A stretch of DNA of 64,000 nt, from contig JAVLRN010000001.1 in the NCBI GenBank assembly GCA_032821775.1, positions 1,798,001 through 1,862,000 of the forward strand, read 5' to 3'. The notes beneath the pieces are model-generated. The model was not told the DNA's origin. It saw nothing but the letters and a program-made list of their open reading frames with translations, and ran no database searches. The position numbers and the translations under genes are program-made. Shown here in pieces: positions 11,980 through 23,800 of this stretch (position 1 is its first letter; every line of letters begins with the position of its first letter). This stretch comes from Sanguinoderma infundibulare. Taxonomy: Eukaryota; Basidiomycota; Agaricomycetes; Polyporales; Polyporaceae.

Positions 11980-14641
11980 TCAGACGACATACACAATGAT
12001 CGGCACTTCTTGTTTGTATATGTCGCCTAATGAAAAGGTCGCGACATCATAGTCGCCCTGCGCGAGTATCCTCCCATTGACGGGGTCTGTGGACGCAAGC
12101 TTCGTGTCCCACAGACGGACACATCCTGTGAACAAAACCCGTCAACATCCCACCCGAGCAGCGGGGGAGTGCAATCGAAATGGATCGCACCGTCAACTCC
12201 CCCTGAGACGAGGCCAAAACCGAACGGATGGCCATCGACCCATTGCGTCTTCACAACTCCAAAGGTATCCGGACCGTCGCCCCCCTCGTGGGCGAAGCTG
12301 TGCAGCGTCCCGCGTTGCAACATGCGCGTGTCGTAGACGTCGAGCCAGTTGTCCGTACGTCCGGCAGCGATGTAGATCCCGTCCGGACTCGAAGAGAGGG
12401 ACTGGATGTCCGTGTGTGCGCGGTCTGACGAGCCGGGGAAGCGTTCCAGCTGCACGTGTTGAACGGCCTTCCGGCTGCTGCGGTTTCGTACGTCGTACTG
12501 CCGGAGGACGTACACGGGGACGCGCCCGCTGCCCTCAGTCGCGATGTACAATCTTTCTCCTAAGAGCAAAGTCAACAACGAAGCGGGGTTTTGGTGGAAG
12601 CCCGAGTGAGTCCTTACCGAAAGGGTCGAGGGCAAGGGTGCTGCACGCTTGCTTATCGGCGTCGAACTCCATGACTATCTTGCTCTTCGTAGTGTCGTAC
12701 GCCTTGTGAAAACCACTTTCGTCTTCACTACAGGCGGAGGAGGCGAAGAGAAGCTTCTCGGACGGTCCTGAGCCCCACGCCATAGCCGCAGTGACGTGCC
12801 GCCGCTTGCCAAAGGCCACAGGGAAATGATATTGCCGGTTGCCTGGGGCAGACAGATAGACATTGCTGCCTGCGACATCAGTTAGGCCAGGGAACGGAAG
12901 AGAAGAAACCCACCCGTCATTGCATTGGATGGCCAGCAGCGAACTGCCTGGCTGGTACTTGATGACTTCGGGGTTGTCTTTGCAAGGTACTGAGGAGAAA
13001 GTAAGTCTCTGTGCGATACCTCATCATGGAAAACCAAACCTGTGTTGACGACCTTCCATTTCTCGCCAATTGCGTCCCAGTTCCATCGCAAAACCTTGTT
13101 ATCTCGCCCCGCCGCCGCAAATGCTGTTGGACTGGCGATGAAAAACGTGTCATTTGACCTGCACTTACACGATATTCGCACGGGACATACCTCGTAGGGT
13201 CAAGAGCCACATCGTTGACAGTGACGTGATGCTTGGGTGCTTCATAAATTATATGTCAAGATGGACCTTCAGCAGAGAAGAGGAAAATAATCACGTCTGA
13301 TGTTTTCGCGGTCTTCACTGATGTCTTCTTCGCGGTTTTGCTCGTCCAACACGGAACCTAAAACCACTCACTAGTGAGACGGTAGATGGAAGGCGAAATA
13401 GTAAAATCTACCTTTAGATTCGAACCAGGCGAACAAAGTTCCTTCCTTGTTGTACGGCCCCGTAGGATCTGCAAAAATGGATTAGGTGCGAGATAGAGCA
13501 GGTGCCATCGACGTCCCCACCGTCTCGGTCGCCGTTGTCAACAGCACTTGCAACTGCAATTATGCGGCTGGATTGCACAATTGTCATCGTGGCTAAACAG
13601 TAGGAACTGTCAAATTGCGAAGACGTCAAGAGAGATGACATTGTCAGACCTCCCGGTGCTTGATGAATTGTTTCACGGACGACCAAATGGGTAGGTGATG
13701 GATGCCGTGACGTAACACGAATATGGCCAGGATGCATACTAGTATTGCGCGACATGCGTAGTCCAGGCGAGGCGAATCTCTTGGCCTCAGGAGGCGGCAT
13801 CTGGAGAAAGAAAATTAATATTTTGTCCTCAAGGCGTAGGTCGAGCAATAACTTAACCATCTGGAACAAAGGACGTAGCTTCCCTTCGAGCGGTAGCCGC
13901 CAATTGAATTCAGTTTTTGGGAGTCCTGATATTCGACGGCGTACACGTTCTGATACCATTCTCTCGATGGTCATCGCCGCGGCGCTGACAGCCTGTTCAT
14001 TGTGAACATGCTCTCTGTCATCTACATCTAGGTGGAGCCTTGGCAAATGGGAATTGTTTGTCCACTGTGCAAAATCATGTAAATGGGAAACAGGGACAAT
14101 GATAAGCCTAAACATCACGATTCACATTGGGTTCATGATCCAGGTCAAGCGCTGAGAGTGCGGCTACGTATGTCTCTTCTTCCTCGCGTTCTCGCTCCCG
14201 TTCGACTTCTGCTTGCGTCTGTAGAATGCATTACATTAATTGCTGCGCATTAGGGGCGCACACCTCTTGCCTTCGAAGGAGGGGGCGGTACCCGATTCTC
14301 GCACATCAATGCTTCTCTATCGACGCCAGGACAAGTGGATTCTGGCGGTGAAGGCTTGGATTTCTGCAGCCGTTTCAGCACTTGTACGAGGCATGATCTT
14401 AGTCCATGCGCACCTTCGGTGGTGGCTCCTCGTCATCGGATATGACAATGACTGGCTGCTTGCGTTTCGACGGGACTGTGGATTTCGACCGGGCCCTATA
14501 TCCTGTGAACACTACCCCCTGTGTGTTAAAAATTTCCCTGTGAACATGGCTCAAGTCCGGATTCCGTATAAAACCTTCGAATTCGGGTTCTGAGTCTGTT
14601 TCTGGTTCTGAGTCGGAAATGACGATGAATTCTGGTGGCAT
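11980..14641 (-). CDS. WD40-like repeat protein with acidic N-terminus
   Basis: About ten exons join with consistent phase from ATG 14641 to the stop at 11982-11980. The N-terminal exon is Ser/Asp/Glu-rich (MPPEFIVISDSEPETDSE) and is followed by a charged helix (QAEVEREREREEEETYVAAL). The C-terminal two thirds read as beta-propeller blades: DDPTGPYNKEGTLFAWFESK, APKHHVTVNDVALDPTR, SPTAFAAAGRDNKVLRWNW, YQPGSSLLAIQCND, SLSSSPDGIYIAAGRTDNWL and finally VRLWDTKLASTDP. The open frame over 13414-14118 is not a separate gene: it contains two exons of this one, joined by G+AT to the DPTGPYNK segment. WD40 propellers are usually protein-interaction platforms. I do not recognise an orthologous group, so no process is assigned. 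Confidence 0.75.
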
Positions 14642-14881
14642 AGTTGAACGAGATGGTGGGGAGAAGGAAAGGTGGCTGGTTATGGAAGGGAAGAAGCAAG
14701 ACGGAGACGGCGGGAGGTGCAGCAGCCTCGGGTGCTTCGCCGCGAACTGAGGGGGAGCCGTGCTGGTCACGTGCTGTGCATGCTCGACTCACCGAAAACC
14801 CAAGGTGCTTGTCGCGATTAGTGGACCACTGGATTTCCCTCACACGCTCTTCTCTGCCTTCAGCCCCCCCGGCACCCTGGG
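14642..14881. promoter_or_regulatory. Divergent promoter, WD40 protein / D2HGDH
   Basis: Only 240 bp separate two outward-facing start codons. The stretch contains pyrimidine-rich blocks on both strands close to the starts. A shared bidirectional promoter is inferred from spacing only. Confidence 0.5.
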
Positions 14882-16711
14882 ATGCTGCTCTCTCGCCAGC
14901 TGGCCCGACGATCGTTCCCGTATGCTCCTCGCCGCTGGGCACACAACCCCGCGCGTCTCACAGGTCTTAACTCGGTCACTGAAGACGACCTCGCACACTT
15001 TGCCAAGTTCCTTCCGCCTACAGCCATTCTCTCTACACTGTCTCCAAGTGCGACCCCATCATCCGAGCTCGAGCCGTTTAATAATGACTGGATGAACAAG
15101 TACCATGGCAAGTCTACCACTGTTCTGAAGCCTCGCACGACCGAGGAGGTCAGCAAGATTGTCAAGTGGTGTAACGAGCGTCGAATTGGCATTGTGCCCC
15201 AGGGGGGAAACACTGGTCTCGTTGGAGGAAGCGTGCCGGTCAAGGACGAACTCATCTTGAGTCTGTCCAACATGTCCAAGATCCGCTCCTTCGATGATGT
15301 CTCTGGTGCGTAACCTCTTTTCGCACTCGACCAATTGTTAAAATCCCATTGGTCAGGCATTCTTGTTGCGGATGCGGGGTGTATCCTCCAATCTTTAACC
15401 GACTATCTTGCCCCACATAACCACATCGTCCCTCTCGACCTTGGAGCAAAGGGCAGGTACGCGGGTTCAGTGTCATCCGGAATGCTTGTTAACGCGTCCT
15501 CTCAGCTGTCAAATTGGTGGGAATGTCTCTACCAATGCCGGAGGACTCCGTCTCCTCCGATACGGTTCCCTCCATGGCTCAGTCCTGGGGCTCGAGGTGG
15601 TATTGCCTGATGGGACCATTCTCGACCAGTTAACCACCCTTCGTAAAGACAACACCGGTAAGTGACGGCCTTTGGCTTTCTTCCCGTTCTAACGCCGCTC
15701 AGGTTATGACCTGAAGCAGCTATTCATCGGTGCCGAGGGCACCCTTGGTGTTGTCACTGGTGTCTCCATTCTCGCCGCACCTGCCCCTCAAGCGTCCAAT
15801 AACGTCATGCTCGCCCTTCCCAAATTCGAGAACATTTTGCCACTTTACAGGGAGACCAAGAGTCAATTGTCGGAAATCCTTTCCGCATTTGAATTCATGG
15901 ACAGGACCGTGTATGACCTCGCAGTCAAGCACGGCCAGGGTCGTGCCTTGAACCCTGAGGATGTTGAAGGCGCGGAATGTTTCGTTCTTGTCGAGACGAG
16001 CGGCGGCAAGCGGGAACATGACGAGGAGGTATGCGTTACTCGGGGCTAACTCTCCGTGCCAGCGCTGATTCGGACCCAGAAACTCAACGCCTTGCTCGAG
16101 TCCTTAATGGAGTCGGACGAGCCATTGATCAACACTGGCGTGATCGCGACGTCCCCTGCACACTTCTCCTCGCTCTGGGCTATACGGGAAGGGCTGACGG
16201 AAGCCGTTTCAAAAGAAGGCAAGGCATACAAGTATGATATTTCCGTTCCCTTGCATAAGTTCCAGGAGGTGGTCGAGAAGACCAAAAACCACCTGAGCCA
16301 AAAGGGCCTTTTGCGTGAAGATGCCGTCAAGTATGTTGTTGGCTACGGCCACGTCGGGGATGGTCAGTGATACGGCACATCACGGATACAGTTGTGCTCA
16401 ATGTCTCCCAGGCAACTTGCACCTGAACGTCGTGGCCGCCGCTTACGCACCAGAGATTGAGGCTGCATTGGAGCCGTTCGTGTACGAGTTGACTGGTGAG
16501 TGTCTGCATTCTGTTTCACCCGCCATGCATAGTTCTCACCTTCTGTTCAGCATCTTACAAGGGCTCGATCTCTGCGGAACACGGCATTGGCGCGATGAAA
16601 ACTCATGCTCTGAAGTATTCGAAGAATGAGACGAGTATCCAGTGGATGAAGAGGATAAAGGTGTTATTCGATCCTTACGGTATCATGAATCCCGGGAAAG
16701 TCCTTCCATGA
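14882..16711 (+). CDS. D-2-hydroxyglutarate dehydrogenase, mitochondrial FAD enzyme
   Basis: Seven exons (14882-15305, 15357-15456, 15506-15657, 15703-16028, 16080-16362, 16412-16495, 16551-16711) total 1,530 nt and give 509 residues. The N-terminus [19 protein letters not shown] is a typical mitochondrial presequence. The FAD-binding domain carries the PP-loop [15 protein letters not shown]. The segment [21 protein letters not shown] and the later [13 protein letters not shown] are signatures of the FAD-linked oxidase family. The C-terminal cap has YGHVGDGNLHLNV (metal and substrate histidines) and [12 protein letters not shown]. This matches D-2-hydroxyglutarate dehydrogenase / yeast Dld2, which oxidises D-2-hydroxyglutarate to 2-oxoglutarate. 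A D-lactate dehydrogenase of the same superfamily is the alternative, but the [11 protein letters not shown] start region favours D2HGDH. The protein appears complete. Confidence 0.93.
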
Positions 16712-16959
16712 CCTCCCTAACTCTTGCTTAGTTAGTGCACTTCTGTACACATATGTTTATCTCTCAACAAGCGAACAACACAAGGACCACAACACCATTG
16801 TCTAATGTAGCAGGCCAGAATACAGTTGGGCGCTTGTTTGGGGCGCCTCTGGGGTTTAAAAACCCTAACCCAGCCGTTACATAAACAAACTCTAACCCCT
16901 GGACAAGGTTACCTCCCTTCCCGCCCTACAACCCGTCGAGCACCCTGGCGAACCACGAG

Positions 16960-19038
16960 ATGGTATTTGTTTCTTGTCGAATCTGTCGCGCGATGCTCGT
17001 AGCTGACGTGTACAAACGGCCCAGCCGATCTTTCAAGATGACCACGGGCTGGCGGTCAAATTTTTCGTCCAAAAGGACATCCCGCAGGAGATCCAAGCGG
17101 ACGTATGCGAGACCATCGCGGTGCGTGGATCTTTCCCCACATTTTACCTTTCCACCTCGCGCATGAACTCATATACGACATCACCCGTGGTTCGCGCTGG
17201 CATTCCGAACGCAGGCGCTAGGTGGGCGCGTCGAACCCAAGGTCCCGCGCGTAGGGTACGTGCTCGTGCAGCCTGGAACAGCCGAGGAGGAGCGTCTCCG
17301 CTTGTGCTGGTCCACCCCCGACCGCCCTGAACGCTACTTTGTGCCCTATACCTACGTCGAGGCGTGCAAGATCACAGGGATGCTCCTCAAGCAGATATTC
17401 GTCCAGGACGGCCAGCCGATCCGCATGCACATCGACTCGAGTATCGCGAACGTGAATGTCCGCTCGACACTCGCTACGCGCATCATGGTGAGTCTTCTCT
17501 TCCTGGTGTGAGGTTTTGGCCGCGTCGGGCGGTGGTTGGATTGTGTGGGTAGGACGCGGCATGGGCGGTGGGCTCCTGCGGGGCGCATGGGTGCACTCAG
17601 GCTGAAGGCGTGCATGACAGCATTCAGGGGGAGATCCCACGGCTAGCGCTCAGTTCGCGCGCGTCATACTTGCGGACCCAAATACGGAGATCTTCCAACA
17701 CCTCGTCAAGACATACCAAGGAGAGCCAGACAAATACGTCGAATCATATCTCTGGGTCAAGAAGTGCATTGAAAAGGGCTCAGTCATTTACACCCCTGTG
17801 GTGTACAAAAATCCGGGAGGCCGGAGGCCAGGCGAGGAGTATGCTTCACGCCACATTGTATGCGGTTCGGTGGCTGACGCATGGGCAGGCGCACGCAATT
17901 CAACGAGCAAGATGAGGAACGTTTATGCAGCTGGATTGCCGCGAAGATTCCATACAAGGAAACAGGTGGTAGGACGGGCAACAGGTTGTATCAGCAACTG
18001 TGCGAGATGGTGCGATGCCTTTCCCTTGGACAATCTGCACCTTTCGCTCATTATGACGCATCAGGCTTCAGATCCAGAGTACGCGTGGGTAACGCGCCAC
18101 ACCTGGCAGTCCTGGCGCGAACGGTACAAGAAGAACGCTTCTCGTCTTGACGTGAAGATTGCAGAAATAGTCGACCAGAAGAAGCCCGCGCACGGCGAGA
18201 AAGGCCAGTATGGATACGTCCGCAAGCCGGAAGAGAAGCCAAAGCGCGCGAGGAAGAAACGCAATGGCACCGGCACGGAGTCGGGCTCGCCTGTAGCAGG
18301 CCCGTCGATGCACTCGATAGAGACGTTCTCCGTCCCGATGCCTGTCCCTCTACCCGCCCTCACCGGAGTTATTGGTCCGATCGGCGGGCCGAACGACGCG
18401 TTCAGCTCGGTCGTCTACCCTACGCCTCCGTCGGTGTTCCAGCATATGACGGTCCCTGCCACCGGGCATATGGATGCTGCGACAGCACGGTCGCAGGCGC
18501 GGGAAGAGGAGATGGAAGACGACGATGAGTGGCAGATACGTGAAAGCAATGCGCCTGCCCCAGCTTGGGCCAAGCGAAAGCTCGACGAAGAAGAGGACGG
18601 ACCCAACAAGCGGTCACGGTCAAGGTTCGTCGTCGCGTCCTACGGCCACCTTCCGACTGATTGATTGGTGGGATTATCTTTAGTCCTCCAGAAGTTGCTG
18701 TCGCAGCAGTAGCGGGACTCCATCCTATCGACCAAGCCGTACAAGACATTGCTCGGGAGTTCAGGTTCACGATGGAGGAGGTTCAAGAATACTATGACAA
18801 GTGTGGAGACCCTGAGCGCACCAAGAACAGATTCAAGAAGATGCGGAATGTCCTGAACGCCCTGGAGGACGACGACGAACCTGCCACACTGGCATCAGTA
18901 GCGTCCACGCCGTCGGCACCCGCGCCGGTGCCTGCACCTGCACCTGAACCCGTGCCCCTCTCCCCACCTGCGCCCGCTGCACCTCCGGTAGCCTTAGCCT
19001 TAGCACCAGAACTAGCACCCGTGCCGCCAGCTGCATAG
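16960..19038 (+). CDS. Rap1-type telomere protein: BRCT plus Myb domain
   Basis: Exons read as 16960-16962 (ATG only), 17025-17120, 17215-17487, 17621-17838, 17889-18009, 18065-18624 and 18684-19038, about 541 residues. The first exon is uncertain. Residues about 5-196 look like BRCT material: KFFVQKDIPQEI, a GGRVEPKVPR loop, VPYTYVEACK, then ILADPNTEIF and the second-half signature YLWVKKCIEKG. Residues about 198-260 are a Rap1-type Myb: RTQFNEQDEERLCSWIAAK, IPYKETGGRTGNRLYQQL and TRHTWQSWRERYKKN. A basic linker (KPKRARKKR), an acidic region and a C-terminal helical segment (REFRFTMEEVQEYYDKCGD) follow, which could be a diverged RCT-type protein-binding module. The tail is a Pro/Ala repeat. 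Rap1/TERF2IP proteins sit at telomeres in shelterin-like complexes. The gene is convergent with the CDK gene, 103 bp apart. Confidence 0.85.
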
Positions 19039-19141
19039 TTGGCTTTGCATCTTACATCTGCACATTGTTATATTAGTGTAGTATCTATCAGTCTGACGAA
19101 TTTCCCAAACAATATATGGGATCTGAACTTTGGGTAGTAGG

Positions 19142-20635
19142 TCAGTCGAATTCTGTAACTAGTTTATACTCGGCAACTCTCGCTGGAGCCGAAGGACTAT
19201 CCGGTTTCCTTCTCCTAAAGCTGATGGTCAGCAAATCATCACATGTAATTTGGCATACACGTACTTCTCCCCAGCAGCGGCAGATGGGAACGAACCAAAG
19301 AGATCAGGATGTTTCGGTAGAGGGGATTCCCTGAGTAGGACAGATGAGCGTACACTCCGAGATACAGAAGTGACGAATGCGTACGTGAAGTAAGGATGCT
19401 TCAAAGCTTCCTCCGCCGATACCCTCATCTCCGGGTCGTACGCGAGTAGGCGAGAAAGTAGGTCCAGTCCAGCGGCAGTGATGTATGGGAACTTCTGGCG
19501 CAGCTGGGAGGGGTGAGACGCAGGCAGAGTGATGGTCTTGGCAAGCGGCATGTTGTGGTAGTCGGGCCATGTTTGGCTGGTCGGTGGGCCGAGAAGCTTG
19601 AAGATCATAGAGATCATCTCTATCTCGCCCTTCGCCTGGAACAATGGCTCGTTCAAGAGTAGCTCTGCGAAGATGCACCCGACCGACCAGATGTCGACTG
19701 CTGTAGAGTAGGTGGTGGCACCCAGAAGGATTTCCGGGGCGCTGGACACGAGTCGGGATGGATTGACAGTGTGGACTTCGTATTATACAAATGGCACAGT
19801 ACATACCGATACCACAGCGTAACGACCAGTTGGGTCAGCCCACCTACGCCCACGGGGTCTCCGTACCGCCTCGCCAGCCCAAAGTCGGCAACCTTGATGG
19901 TGCCTCGGTTGTTCATAAGGAGGTTGCTGGTCTTCAGATCTCGGTGAAGAATCCAGCGTTCGTGACAATACGCCACGGCGGACAGCAACTGGAGCAAGAG
20001 CGTTTTGACCTCCGACTGCAGAAAGGGTTGCGGCATGACGCTGAGCAGCGTTTTGAGGTCGTGCTCTATGAAGTCCATGACGATGAAGACCCTAACACAC
20101 ATTAATACGAATGGACGTAGAACAATACAAGAACCGCGTACTGCGTCAAAGTGTCGCCAACAACCACCTCGCGGATGCCAACTACATTCTCGTGCTTGCA
20201 TACCATCAACGAGTTTATCTCCCGTAGTGCGGTTATGGGGAAACCGTGCTTCTCCTCCTCAAGCTTGAGCTTCTTGAGGGCAACGATTTCTCCTGTCTCC
20301 TTGTCTCTCGCCCTGAACACCACTCCGTACGAGCCCTCCTCTATCGAGTTCAGTCGCTCGTAGCAGTACACGGAACGGGATGGCATGATTGGTGGGTGGT
20401 CCGTCCTCGGAGGAACGTAACTGCTATGAGGGGTCCGCGCCGTTCCTGTGAAACTTTGCGACTGTACTGGTGGGGTCGCTATGCGCTCCGGGGTGTGAGT
20501 CTCGCTCGATGTCGGGACCTTGGGCATTGTACGGCGCTTTGGAACGGGCTTGTCAACCTGAGGCGTGTTGTCTTCTTCGACATCCCATCGAGATCGCTTG
20601 CGAGACGGGGTGGAAGGACCAGCGACGTCAGACAT
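19142..20635 (-). CDS. CDK11 / PITSLRE-type cyclin-dependent kinase
   Basis: Five exons (20635-20142, 20091-19807, 19741-19385, 19330-19265, 19214-19142) total 1,275 nt and encode 424 residues. After a basic, Ser/Pro-rich N-terminus of about 90 residues comes a complete kinase domain: [13 protein letters not shown] (glycine loop), VALKKLK (ATP lysine), the C-helix [11 protein letters not shown] (the PITSLRE box with Ala for Ser), [23 protein letters not shown] and VVTLWYRAPEILLG. The tail [13 protein letters not shown] and the last residues LVTEFD match the CDK11 group, which supports the final splice at 19265/19214. Family members associate with L-type cyclins and act in transcription and pre-mRNA splicing. 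All catalytic residues are present. Confidence 0.93.
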
Positions 20636-20804
20636 GCAGGAACAATAGCGAGAGACGGTAGGGAGAGAGAAAGAGAGGTTGGGGGCCCAAGCGCCTGTCG
20701 CGCGACCGAAAAGAAATTCAAAAAGTCGCGCGCCCGTCCATATGACGCGCTCTTGTTCCAGCAACGTTCAACTCTCCTCTCCTCCGCCACCTCCCCCATC
20801 CGCC
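20636..20804. promoter_or_regulatory. Divergent promoter, CDK11 / NUP155 genes
   Basis: 169 bp lie between two outward-facing start codons. The plus-strand side ends in a C/T-rich tract directly before ATG 20805. No specific element is recognised. Confidence 0.5.
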
Positions 20805-23800
20805 ATGGCTTTCCGCTCGACTTTTGCTGTCCCACAGAACTTCGCGTCAACGTCCGCCTCCGGTCCGCTCCTCGCGTCGGTCAATGGCAGCAAGTTCAGG
20901 CAGTCGCAGGTCGCGTCGAAACCTGCGCAAGTCCTTGACCTCCCGGCTCTCCAGGCAGCGAGCCGTGTGTTGCAGGAACAATTAGTCAAGGACTCCCAAA
21001 CAATTCCGGAGCTTGGTGATATGATATGTGAGTGGTTACAGGAGCTCGCGTTGTGGTCGTCCGTGTTGTTAACGTTTTGTGTAGCGGGGCTACCATCCTC
21101 GGCCTCATACACCGTATTCCCTGACGACTATCGCGCGCCGTTCCAGAAGAGGAGGCACGTAGGGATACCTGAGGGTCTGTGGAAGTACTACACTTGTGAG
21201 TGTTCAAATTGCGAGACAATGGGTGATACATTGACACTCGTGCCCCAGCCACAAACTTGGCCACGCACATGGGATTGCTCCCGGAGATCGACCGCGTCTG
21301 GATTGCCATAGACCATAACCTCTTCTTATGGGACTACGTGGATGGGTATGTTTCATCTCACAATGCGCCATTCGTACAGCACTAATGGAACCTCAAGTCA
21401 AGAGTTGAGCTCATACGTCGACCAGCCCGACGTGATAACTCATGTCGCCCTCGTGAAACCAAAAAGTGGTGTGTTCATCGACGATATTAGCTCCCTTCTG
21501 GTGATTTGCACACCCGTCACCGTTCTCCTAATTGGTGTCTCGGCACAACCCATCCCTGGTCCGAACAACCAAATGCGCAAGGACATTAAGTTGTACGCCA
21601 CCGACATGTCAATACCCTGCGACGTTGAAATGGCCTCTGTCATCGGTACCCCAGAAGGTCGCATATTCATGTGCGGACAGCAGGACGGAAACCTGTATGA
21701 ACTACATTACCAGGAGAAGGAAGGGTGGTTTGGCAAGAGGGTCCAACTCATTAACCACTCCGTAGGTGGCATGCAAAGCCTACTACCCCGTCTTGGCTCG
21801 ACGAGCTCAGAAGGTAGGATTGATTTTGGACGAAGTTATGGCACAATTAGACTGAACATACTTTTCATAGACAGAATCACTTTGTTGGTTTCCGACCCCG
21901 CGAGGAATTGCTTCTACTCCCTGACGGCGAACAGCACTATCACCGTCTGGAAAGCAAGCGGAGACAAGCATGTACAGCACCTCCAGACGATCTCGAATCT
22001 GTACAAAGCCGCTCAGGACAAGGTCCCAGGATCACCCGCTCTCACGCCACAAAACTTCAACATCATAGCCCTGCATGTTGTCGATCCCAGCGAATCGCGC
22101 GCTGGCGTTCAACTCGTAGCCGTCACAATCAATGGTGTCCGCCTCTTCTTCTCGCCTTCCTCGTACCATAACTACGGCTGGAGCTCAGCACCCGCATCTG
22201 GTACTCGCCCTCTTTCACTCGCGCATGTTCGCCTTCCCCCTCCAAACTTGATCCACCCGGACGAACAAGGTCGGCAACACCGCGACACTCACGTTGGGTA
22301 TGGTGTGGGTCAACCACAACAGGCTCCCGCCCGACCGTTCATCGTTTCCAACCTGGCCAACTCGTGCTACGACCACGGGATTACGCTCGCAGTCCAGAAT
22401 GCCGAAGTCGCTGACACCGACTATGTTCTATGCATCACCCCTGATCTAACTCAGATTGGGTCACTAGGGCAGGTCCAAGCATCCCAGCCTTCCATGCAAT
22501 ATGCGAACCCGACCTATGGTGTTGCCCCTGGACCAAGTCGACCGCCACTTACTGAACGTGCCACGCTCCTACCTATTCCTGGGATTACTTGGGGGCTAGC
22601 TCCTATTCCCCGGTCGAAGTACTCTCTGGCGACCACTTCGCCTGCCAATACTCCGGCTCCTCTGGTTACGAACGAGCTTGCCACACAATTCTCCGAGCCC
22701 GCCAGGCAGTATATCATTTTGACCAACGGCGGTCTGCATTGGATAGCTAAGCGGAGGGCTGTAGATGCTCTGAAGGATTGCCTTGAGGAATATCAAGCGG
22801 AGAAGAACCCTCAACCATTGGTACAATTCTGTGACAGGTGATTTTCTTTAGCTTGCATCTCTGTTCGCGTCTTGGCTGACCCCATGTAGTTTTGGCCGCA
22901 ATCAGACATGTGCGATGCTTCTCGCAATAACCAGTGGCAACACCTTCTTGGACCCCATGGAACAGTCGCCAGTCGGTTCCATGGAGCATATCAGTGCAGA
23001 GCTCGCCGCAGTCGCAAAACAGGCGTTCTACGATTTCGGTGGGCGACCAACATGGGCGGAGCGCGTGACGTACGGTACCAGTAAGACAATTTTGTTGATC
23101 GTCTGGGCCGTGACTGACGGTCTATGTAGGTGAAGGATCTGGGACTGCCACGTTCAGCGGCAGAAGGGAGGGACTCGCGCTGTACTTCGCCAGGTTGGCG
23201 CGGCCATTCTGGAAGGTGCATATCACGAAAGCAGGGTACGTACTAGCTGTTTTGCTTGGGCCAGAGATCGAGATTTAGATGCTTTGTAGTCCCGGAGGCT
23301 TACAGATTCTCAACGTGCCTGACGAGGTTCTCGTAATCGCACAGAAGAACTTGTTCGCGCTCAAGGAGTTATTGGACACAAATCCTCATTTGTTCCATTC
23401 TGCACCAGGTGATCACACCGGGGCGCGTTCAGCGACAGCGAGTGAACAAGAAGCGTGGAAGGTGACGTTTCAATTGTATTCGACTCGAACATCTTATTGA
23501 CATGGAAATATAGGCGGAGCAGAGTTCTGTCGCACAGCTCGTGAGCCTCCTTGGACGGTCTATCGAAGCAATTGCCTTCATCCTGCTGCTCAGCGACCAC
23601 AAGCTGGGCGAGCTTATTGCTCAGTACGCTCATTCTTGAGACTCCCGGGTTAGTTAGCTCATGACGAGTCAGGTGTGAGCTGGATGTCCAGAAGCTCGTT
23701 GGTTCTCTGACGTTCGAGGACCTCATCACTTCCGACAAGGGCGTGACTGCTTCCCGTGCGCTGGTAAACGTCATCATCAACCAGCAAATTGGTCAACAGA

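Noticed and set aside
13414..14118. Minus-strand 234-codon frame as an independent gene
   Set aside because: Its parts splice in phase into the WD40-like gene on both sides, and the translation runs through clear donor and acceptor sites.
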